IMG/VR virus record: IMGVR_UViG_3300047562_003195
Location: 1 to 22,377 of that record
Strand: one strand, 5' to 3'
From: a virus
Length of the DNA stretch: 22,377 nt
In this document: positions 10,101-13,317 of the stretch, piece after piece
Numbering within the stretch: position 1 is the first letter of the stretch
Layout of the letters: each line of letters opens with the position of its first letter
Notes under the pieces: generated by a model
The model's database searches: none
Told to the model about the DNA's origin: nothing
The model's input: the letters and a program-made list of their open reading frames with translations, nothing else
Program-made: the position numbers and the translations under genes

Positions 10101-10503
10101 TGCAGACGATACCATTACAATTCCTGAGCATTTCTTTGTAACTGGAGAGGAGGTTGTTTATGTTTGGCCTGGAGCAGGAACAACGGCATCAATTGGGATT
10201 GGAACAACAACTTTTGCAGGAATAGGTCAGACGGATAAACTACCTTCTTCTGTATTTGTTATAAAAGTAGATGATACAAAGATCAAACTTGCAAGAAGCG
10301 CGGAGGATGCTTTAAATGGTGTTCCAATTTCTGTTGATTTATTATCAGTTGGTGTAGGAACTGGTCACACAATAACTTCAATAAATCAAAATTCAAAGTG
10401 TATATTGGCAATTGATAATGTAATTCAATCTCCAATAGTTTCAACTGCAACAACAACGTTATTATCTTCGTATCTAGAAATTTCAAATTTTGTTCTAGAA
10501 TGA
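1189..10503 (+). CDS. Giant gp7-like baseplate wedge protein, N-terminal 3104 residues (frame broken at its 3' end)
   Basis: Starts at ATG 1189, 1 nt after gp6, with no clear Shine-Dalgarno. Residues ~10-60 (QLPSFVREDFPLISEFLKQY) and ~197-240 (FYNSKGTENS, LFRSLYNEDV, LFRPSD) resemble a block near the C-terminus of T4 gp7 (FYSTKGIEAS, LFKVLYNEEV, from memory). With its position between gp6 and gp8 this supports a gp7 role: the wedge initiator that binds gp10, gp8 and gp6. T4 gp7 is 1032 aa, so this protein is far larger. The rest is beta-rich: H-x-TGD modules (residues ~602-650, 955-1030, 1506-1548, 1682-1774, 1848-1914, 2978-3065), GxGY repeats (~743-820, 1063-1184), a YHYH-like domain (~1211-1346) and GDEI-type modules (~75-140, 337-400, 1572-1616). 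It has no signal peptide or membrane segment, and only about eight cysteines. It ends at TGA 10501-10503 inside a module that continues in the next frame, so the true product probably runs on to 13285. It could also be read as a generic virion structural protein; the gp7 call rests on the N-terminus and synteny. Confidence 0.75.
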   Translation: MISNDQKRVKIQDVVENQLPSFVREDFPLISEFLKQYYLSQEYQGAPSDLLANIDLYLNLDILSDNGNSTTTLTNDISTFDSTIFVNRDLIYSFPDNYGLIQIGNEIILYTSKGNNSLDGCVRGFSGITSYTNKGELVFSESEASEHSSGSQVKNLSGLFLNKFLTKIKNQISPGFENRDLYNNTNTGERVNQSLFLKHVKDFYNSKGTENSFEILFRSLYNEDVSVIIPSKNLFRPSDAQYIVTKDIVVESIQGNPLDLLNRTLYQDSYQSYGIGNAYGSITSIEKISVGQKDYYRLSVDFDYSKDIILEGSVYGDFSVHPKTRVITQVSSNSSSIDVDSTIGFPNSGNLVVPYENGTTGIVTYASKTYNQFLGIIGISTLSTIEPEQEVRIDAFAYGYSGEDIVTMRVGSVLSSLNLAEDTYYYNDNDSAKIKSLGIEKSSPKTDCWLYNIQSKFDLQQAPTLIDPTDFTYRVSTHISNNFRIGDNVVIRTNLAETYNSVVIDILTETTFTLSGQGNIATANRFFTVERKLKKPNLNASLLSKYQNILKYTTDVQNTYAKFNDDVLVASSSIPSTNELNFYDRILLLTGPYAEGTQIFNFPNHGYYTGDKVFYEANPNSFPFISGLTSSSYIVQRLDENRFRLATSLANIYASYRDTNEEDRQSRFISVSSGSSNAEYFGRLIPAEFVGDSLEHQNILKEIKNPVNDGGVYPTEPGTTGILINGVEVLNYKSNDYIYHGKINSIQVASEGHDYDVINPPIINISDEVGSGATAKCAVSGSLQRIDIIDTGFDYTEIPTISINGGNGTGATAEINTSLVTHSVNFYSDIASSYISTSSNTIGFSTYHKFRNYERAIYKTDGQIGVTGLTTDSHYYVGLVDAVTLKLFETESDAISGINTVGLSSFGQGVHRLVAFNKKRIVSGVTVTNSGNNYENKEKIALPVGINTALDTINIQNHTYNSRDIVTYATTGVSITGLSTTSTYIVTKVDDDNFKLSQIGLGETAKYFYYDTNQYINLQSIGSGVHTFNYEPISISINGPIGVTTFSGSGQNFDAVIQPVFRGVVSSVQVTETGVGYGVTDIFNLDRQPVITLSSGSGAALLPIVSDGEIIEVLVISPGSGYNSPPDLNIVGQGRNAKLTPVITNGQIERVVVNRSGSGYSNSTGVNVVSAGSEAKLTANIQSWNVNLFTKKYNNILNDGDDGFLYPSNKFGIKYTHMYAPRKLRMSIYGKDFNNNIRYGNFDLTLNESGEEINSQYHSPIIGWAYDGNPIYGPFGFSRPDGGNVRLMKSGYTSASSLTDPNRPPFEEEFFIEDFIFTNDGDLDEHNGRFCITPEFPQGTYAYFSTVNVGPIENSGPFFNYKKPIFPYIIGNSFKSRPNEFNFNVNNNQVDYALNASDWFRNTKPYNLNESKAYYNYLFQPNKLKESTVNLRAYKGSLDSVNIVSGGSGYKVGDTIVFEPANRVALARVEKISGKDVNYVSAASTTFYNVEITRSNPGEYIAFTEVPHSFINGDIVYVSGLSTSTRNLQRNFVVGISSETYELTSDVDNDTVTGIVTYFNIRGNLNYPSLRVDDILQIESEKVKVLSIDNLNSRIRVLRAQDGTSGVAHTSTTTLTELTKKLTFASIPENIAFNQNKKIYFNPEETVGVGTTSGVGVGVTLSFANPGAGATEVFIPTRSLYIPNHGLNTGERVVYSFNQGSSIAISATGIGSTTLDNDSSLYVAKINNDIIGLSTVKVGLGSTGTFVGIASTTSNLGLLYFTGIGTGVYHSLETTRESVISEVSKNLVSVSLAATHGLSLGDRFELSLKPVTTFTVVVKYNDYNRRIVFNPKSFVSGDVDTIKNTIYIQDHNYADGDKVIHSSTSPCGGLVDEKIYYVIRYSVDKIRLSETYNGSIQTNKEFVDISSSSFGTISPINPKITGYKNSKIRFDTSDSSLSYISGTTYSAFKLNFYTDSSFTTVFESSKSTDTFEVTRFGNIGFNGSYVDLTISDFLPEELYYRFIPVNGASLVKSQIVVDEEVFNNNKIVIKNSEYHGNHVVAGIGTTTFNFNLNYYPEKSSYNTQEASIEYKTTSITDSGSIAEINIIDSGFGYDYVPGVSTIRTASGNSAILESQSRNIGSISSYAIENIGFDYPSDNTLRPICNLPEILKIEPLSSFEEIGITSSGRNYLTAPNLVVIDGFTNRVIRDVDLRYRLGDNRVTILTNTYGIYNTTPRIIPTNNTNGVGISSILYNSSSQNVTVYLNAGFSDSFPFSVGDRVLIENVSVGVASTGYGYNSSNYEYTLFTLTGVHPGLGGNVGVVTYSLSDYLPVGRTPGSYDSVNSSGRIIPEKDFPIFRTTLRKNNFIIGETVKSSSNQGVVESWNNDIDILKVSTEKDFSIGEVVVGQTSRTQGLVSRKYDFNADFSTSSSSIVKKGWESDAGFLNSNTERISDNFYYQKFSYSLKSRVPLQDWNDPVSSLNHTAGYLKFSDLNIESENTLLPIFGDRYNNLGSTDVIVDLYRESDLDCYSSYDYATENSLNLNSRQASDEIYFRNSILTDYFESIGNRVLRIDDVSGEFNSNERVTRYSIVDRFSLESTYKKYFILAQDTVFSDERQISIVSLLQDGSLSYISQYGRVESQLDLGYYDFSIFGSEGNLRFYPTKYQANNYNVTNVSFDINGIAGVGTTSLGDVVNVSTANTSVSIGTTTTIVSIADTYRSSKVLVQVKTTDDQYQVNEINLLHNGSEVYALDYGQINSTPDLNLSGLGTYNAYISGNNVILDFIPSTSVASTTSAIIVSIASTLSTGIGTETLSFGANNLSTLESNYVSISSSPTPTNNIIAEYSNENSGAYLIVSIEDTTNNNYEMLELIVVNDSTNTYLTQYGALASNSGIGTFGSSLVGSDVQIYFTPLPDIDVQIRSFELDLRISGTNGSSTEQSIIDLESGEIRSNYGYYFGTLTDVKRQFELTHNNREIFERLFDASDSEIISIADDTITIPEHFFVTGEEVVYVWPGAGTTASIGIGTTTFAGIGQTDKLPSSVFVIKVDDTKIKLARSAEDALNGVPISVDLLSVGVGTGHTITSINQNSKCILAIDNVIQSPIVSTATTTLLSSYLEISNFVLE
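1411..1608 (+). repeat. GDEI-type beta module, copy 1 of 5
   Basis: Encodes residues ~75-140 of the giant protein: a STIFV strand, then GLIQIGNEIILYTS, then CVRGFSG and a final G-x-L-V strand. Related copies lie at 2197-2390 (IGFPNSGNLVVPYENG, YASKTYNQFLG), 5902-6036 (LRVDDILQIESEKVKV, VLRAQDGTSG), across the frame break at 10474-10668 (DLIKIDNEIMKI, VDRPWMGTG, HSSGSLI) and in the DUF4815 protein at 21103-21320 (YVLIGDEIIRYTS, IPIGSLVY-like PIGSLVYKYE). The pattern is G-x-[IL]-x-[IV]-x-x-E-I-x-x-[YI], then an arginine-containing turn, then [HN]-x-x-G-x-L-[VI]. Such modules are common in phage fibre and baseplate proteins. Boundaries are approximate. Confidence 0.6.
2992..3132 (+). repeat. H-x-TGD beta module, representative copy (family of about seven in the giant protein)
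   Basis: Pattern: I/F-x-N-H-x-x-x-T-G-D-x-V-x-Y, then about 10-25 residues, G-L-[ST]-x-x-x-x-Y-x-V, then D-x-x-x-[FI]-[KR]-L. This copy reads FPNHGYYTGDKVFYE, ISGLTSSSYIV, DENRFRLATS. Other copies are at about 4051-4272 (QNHTYNSRDIVTY), 5704-5832 (VPHSFINGDIVYV), 6232-6510 (IPNHGLNTGERVVY), 6730-6930 (IQDHNYADGDKVIH) and 10120-10383 (IPEHFFVTGEEVVY). A degenerate copy at 3727-3930 lacks the TGD. A shorter relative occurs in the DUF4815 protein at 21001-21060 (NHQNHGMYFDDNIT). The conserved His and Asp positions could be structural or bind an ion; that is speculation. Confidence 0.62.
4375..4740 (+). repeat. GxGY beta-repeat array in the giant gp7-like protein
   Basis: Three consecutive units encode residues ~1063-1184. 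Each has a short hydrophobic strand, then G-x-G-Y, then a P- or N-rich strand and a second strand starting A-x-L: VQVTETGVGYGVT, VLVISPGSGYNSPPDLNIV, VVVNRSGSGYSNSTGVNVV. Weaker units precede it at about 3415-3660 (IINISDEVGSGATAK, IDIIDTGFDYTEIPTISI) and follow it at about 5500-5610 (VNIVSGGSGYKVGDTIVF) and 7426-7730 (INIIDSGFGYDYVPG). The predicted architecture is repetitive beta-structure forming an elongated rod; this is inference from the periodicity. Confidence 0.65.
4819..5226 (+). other. YHYH-like domain inside the giant gp7-like protein
   Basis: Encodes about residues 1211-1346 of the giant protein. Signature elements in order are HSPIIGWAYDGNPIYGPFGF (from 4960), then DLDEHNGRFCITPEFPQG, then TYAYFST. 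These match the layout of the YHYH domain family (GWAYDGxPIYGPYGY, LDExNGR, then YHYH), but the family-naming tetrad is replaced here by YAYF. The family is found in secreted and phage structural proteins, and its molecular role is not established to my knowledge. It sits between a GxGY array and a further linker, so it looks like an inserted globular module on the virion surface. The domain call is fairly sure; the function is unknown. Confidence 0.72.
10497..10503 (+). other. Frame-change site: the giant gene passes from frame 1 to frame 2
   Basis: Upstream frame: CTA GAA TGA (10495-10503). Downstream frame: TAG (10496-10498), then AAT GAT ATT AAT TCT TTC TTT GGT. Only a shift between these two stops keeps both halves open. 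Skipping one base here (for example T10501) gives FVLE-DINSFFGNDLIKIDNE, which reads naturally for a virion-protein module. The downstream half has no credible own start: no Shine-Dalgarno, and the first in-frame ATG (10553) lies inside the conserved EIMKI motif. A TCTAGAA direct repeat (10473-10479 and 10494-10500, 21 nt apart) sits at the break. The cause could be a sequencing or assembly indel, a real mutation, or a +1 recoding event. GAA-to-AAU is a poor +1 slip and I see no prfB-like stimulator, so an indel is favoured. Confidence 0.8.
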
Positions 10504-10528
10504 TATTAATTCTTTCTTTGGTAATGAT

Positions 10529-13285
10529 TTGATTAAAATTGATAATGAAATTATGAAGATAAAAACTGTTGGATTTGGATCAACTAATAGAGTTTTGGTT
10601 GATAGACCTTGGATGGGTACAGGCATTTCAACACACTCAAGTGGATCCCTTATTACCAAAATTGAAGGTCAATATAACATAATTGATAACACGGTTCACT
10701 TTGTATCAGCACCATATGGAAATATACCAATAGGAAGTACAACAAATCCACCAGATGAAAGAGATTGGACTGGAATTACAACTAGTTCAAAATTCCAAGG
10801 AAGAGTATTTTTGAGAAGTGGTCAACCAAATACGTCTAGTGAGACCTACTCCAAAAATTATGTATTTGATGATATTTCAGAGCAATTTAATGCCATTACC
10901 AAAGATTTTATTCTAAAAGTTGACAATCAAAACATCACAGGCATATCTGATAATAATGCGGTCATACTAATTAATAGTATTTTCCAGAGTCCTTCTGCTT
11001 CCTTTGTTGTGAGGCAAGATTATGATTTACAAGAAACATCAGGAATTACAAGCATAAGATTTACAGGTGCGGCTTCTTCTGTTGCATATGACCCAAATAA
11101 TGCATCTATACCTGTTGGTGGTATAATAGTTTCAGTTGCTTCGACTGAAGGATTTGGTTATCAACCTCTTGTTGCCGCAGGTGGAACTGCCATAGTCTCG
11201 GTAGCGGGAACGATATCTTCAATTAGTATTGGTAACAGTGGTTCTGGTTATAGAGTCGGAATTCAAACTATAGTAAATGTTGGAGTATATACTTCTTCAA
11301 CAGGAACTCCAAATATTGAGTTTATTGGAACTGCAGCGGTTAGCAATGGAAACATTGTTAGTGTTGCTATTACAAATCCTGGAACGGGTTATACATCAAC
11401 AAATCCACCAAATGTTGTATTTGATAGTCCATTAAATTATTCAAACATACCATTGATTTATAGTTCATCTTCATCCGGAGTTGGAACAGAAGCAACAGTT
11501 GACGTTATTGTTGGTCAGGGTTCAAGTGTTATTGATTTTGAACTCAAATATACTGGATACAATTATCAAGTTGGTGACATACTAACTTTTGCTGCTGGAG
11601 GAACTTCAGGAATACCAACAGATACAACAAAACCATTTACAGAATTCCAGATTACTGTTGATACTACAGAAAGTGACAAATTCTCAGGATGGCATTTGGG
11701 TCAGCTAGAAGTTTTTGATAGTATTGAATCCCTATTTGATGGGCAGAGAAGAATCTTCCCTCTTTCCAAAGATGGAAGTCCAATATCAATTAGAGTTTCT
11801 CCTGGATCAAATATAGACATTCAATCCACACTATTAGTATTCTTAAATGATATTTTACAAGTGCCTGGCGAAGGATATACTTACAGAGGTGGTAGTGTTA
11901 TAAGTTTCCCTGAAGCTCCAAAGGGCCCATCTTTAGAATCGGGCGATCCAACATCTTCAGATAGATGTACGATATTGTTCTACAAGGGAAGTGGTGATAT
12001 TGATGTTATCTTTAGAGACGTTTTAGAAACTGTTAAAGTTGGCGACACTCTGACAATTAACGATGATAATTTTGTGTGCTCAAATATGATTCAGCAAGAT
12101 GAAAGAATTGTTACAGAAATTTTATCATCAGACAGTGTTGAGACAAATACTTATTTTGGTCCAGGAATAAATGGAAACCCAGATTGTTATAGAACTGTTG
12201 ACTGGTGTAAGCAAAAGAATGACTTAGTTATTGATGGAAGTATTGTAAGTAAGAGTAGAACATATTATGAACCTATAATTAATCCGGTTTCTTACTTAAT
12301 TCAACCTGTTGGGGTAGGATCTACTATAGTGTACGTTGATAGTATAAGACCATTCTTCAATCAGAATAATGAAAATAGCACTTTACAAAATAGCGTTACT
12401 TTCATTCCACAAGAACAAATTGTTGGAGCATCTGCAACCTCATTAGTGTCTGTAGCCGGAACAGTTTCTTCTATTAGCATAACAAATGGTGGAAGTGGTT
12501 ATACTTCAGTTCCAAATGTATCAATTCAAGTTGGTTTTGGTACTACTCAACCAGCAACAGCAGTGGCATCAGTCACTGCAGGCATAGTTACCACTATTTC
12601 AGTAACAGGTCCTGGAACCGGATATACTTCAACGAATCCACCAGTTGTTCTAATAGAACCCCCATCAATTTCAGTTGAAACCAATTCTGTTTCTCAATAT
12701 TTTGGTGACTATGGTAAGGTTGTGGGATTTGGATTTACCACTTCTTCTGGAATTTCTACAATTACTTTCGACCTTTGGATTGAGGAAGATTCATTTGTAA
12801 GAGATTCTGCATTGGTTGGAACAGCAGTTACTATTAGTGGAATTTCTACGGGCGACTATATTTTAATTAATGATTCTAATATCGGATTGGCAAATACATC
12901 CATAACTTCACTAAGAATTGATTCTTCTTCGATTGGAATTGGTTCTCAGTTTATAAGTAATGTATATCAAGTTATTACATCAACAGAAATTCAGAAATAT
13001 ATTATTGGCATTGGCACTACTTATGTCAATAGAATTGAGGTAAAGGTTAGTGGTATGGGAACTGATACATTGGATTCTTTTGATTCTTCGACAAGAGATT
13101 ATATTTACTCTGGTGGAATAACCACAGCAACTCATTTTGGTTCTTATAGTTGGGGAAAAATACATTTAAATTCTAGAACTGGGTTGGGTTCTTTTGGTTT
13201 CTATGGAGATGGTGGCGTTGGTGGAATAGTTACTTCTACTCTTGTAAGAAGAACAAATTCATTAAAATATACAGGTTATCTCTAA
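10529..13285 (+). CDS. C-terminal part (918 residues) of the giant gp7-like baseplate protein, separated by a frame break
   Basis: The frame is open from 10499. A caller would start at TTG 10529 or ATG 10553, but neither has a ribosome binding site, and coding sense begins at the break (D-I-N-S-F-F-G-N-D from 10502). I read it as the continuation of 1189-10503, giving about 4,031 residues if one base is skipped. Visible order, in residues from TTG: rest of a GDEI module with RPWMGTGISTHSSGSL (~1-50), a fibre-like N-x-x-x-Q-x-P module (~144-163), a GxGY pair (~219-301), a second N-x-x-x-Q-x-P module (LNDILQVPGEGY, ~435-464), a module with three cysteines (VCSN, DCYRT, DWCKQ, ~517-563) followed by a conserved-looking YEPIINPVSYLI segment, a second GxGY pair nearly identical to the first (~635-712), and a beta-rich tail ending KYTGYL at TAA 13283-13285. 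All are structural-type motifs; I see no catalytic site. As an independent protein it is unlikely. Confidence 0.6.
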   Translation: MIKIDNEIMKIKTVGFGSTNRVLVDRPWMGTGISTHSSGSLITKIEGQYNIIDNTVHFVSAPYGNIPIGSTTNPPDERDWTGITTSSKFQGRVFLRSGQPNTSSETYSKNYVFDDISEQFNAITKDFILKVDNQNITGISDNNAVILINSIFQSPSASFVVRQDYDLQETSGITSIRFTGAASSVAYDPNNASIPVGGIIVSVASTEGFGYQPLVAAGGTAIVSVAGTISSISIGNSGSGYRVGIQTIVNVGVYTSSTGTPNIEFIGTAAVSNGNIVSVAITNPGTGYTSTNPPNVVFDSPLNYSNIPLIYSSSSSGVGTEATVDVIVGQGSSVIDFELKYTGYNYQVGDILTFAAGGTSGIPTDTTKPFTEFQITVDTTESDKFSGWHLGQLEVFDSIESLFDGQRRIFPLSKDGSPISIRVSPGSNIDIQSTLLVFLNDILQVPGEGYTYRGGSVISFPEAPKGPSLESGDPTSSDRCTILFYKGSGDIDVIFRDVLETVKVGDTLTINDDNFVCSNMIQQDERIVTEILSSDSVETNTYFGPGINGNPDCYRTVDWCKQKNDLVIDGSIVSKSRTYYEPIINPVSYLIQPVGVGSTIVYVDSIRPFFNQNNENSTLQNSVTFIPQEQIVGASATSLVSVAGTVSSISITNGGSGYTSVPNVSIQVGFGTTQPATAVASVTAGIVTTISVTGPGTGYTSTNPPVVLIEPPSISVETNSVSQYFGDYGKVVGFGFTTSSGISTITFDLWIEEDSFVRDSALVGTAVTISGISTGDYILINDSNIGLANTSITSLRIDSSSIGIGSQFISNVYQVITSTEIQKYIIGIGTTYVNRIEVKVSGMGTDTLDSFDSSTRDYIYSGGITTATHFGSYSWGKIHLNSRTGLGSFGFYGDGGVGGIVTSTLVRRTNSLKYTGYL
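11183..11431 (+). repeat. GxGY repeat pair, first of two near-duplicate copies
   Basis: Encodes SVAGTISSISI, then NSGSGYRVG, then NPGTGYTSTNPPNVVF. A second copy with the same order lies at 12431-12664. The 11-residue stretch PGTGYTSTNPP is identical in both, and SVAGT[IV]SSISI differs at one position. Codon wobble differences between the copies (for example ccaggaacgggt versus cctggaaccgga-type changes) show the duplication is not brand new or has been under purifying selection. Confidence 0.7.
12431..12664 (+). repeat. GxGY repeat pair, second near-duplicate copy
   Basis: Encodes SVAGTVSSISI, then NGGSGYTSVPNVSI, then GPGTGYTSTNPPVVLI. It is the partner of the copy at 11183-11431, about 1.25 kb upstream in the same frame. 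The DNA between the copies encodes the fibre-like and three-cysteine modules, so the copies could recombine and delete or duplicate that segment. Confidence 0.7.
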
Positions 13286-13293
13286 AAATCTCT

Positions 13294-13301
13294 AATAAAT
13301 A
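13294..13301 (+). promoter_or_regulatory. T4-type late promoter (AATAAATA) upstream of gp8
   Basis: The gap between the giant gene and gp8 (13286-13317) contains AATAAATA, one base off the T4 late promoter core TATAAATA. T4-like cyanophages use very similar late elements, recognised by the gp55-type sigma factor with gp33 and the sliding clamp gp45. It lies 16 nt from the gp8 ATG, so transcription would start very close to the start codon and leave an almost leaderless mRNA with an A-rich (aaagaaaaaaac) stretch instead of a strong Shine-Dalgarno. I saw no equally good copy at the other gene junctions. No stem-loop terminator is visible in the gap. Confidence 0.55.
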
Positions 13302-13317
13302 AAGAAAAAAACAAAAA

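Noticed and set aside
10495-10504. prfB-like programmed +1 frameshift
   Set aside because: GAA-UGA offers weak re-pairing (GAA to AAU), and no upstream Shine-Dalgarno-like stimulator or clear downstream structure is visible. Kept only as an alternative to an indel.
10529-10531. TTG 10529 (or ATG 10553) as a genuine start of an independent gene
   Set aside because: No Shine-Dalgarno is present, and coding similarity continues upstream through the frame break into the preceding gene.
11183-12664. Direct repeats as a CRISPR array or mobile element
   Set aside because: The repeats are protein-level modules with wobble differences and irregular spacing, without inverted ends, target duplications or spacer structure.
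13286-13317. Rho-independent terminator after the giant gene
   Set aside because: The gap is A-rich with no GC stem or U-tract.
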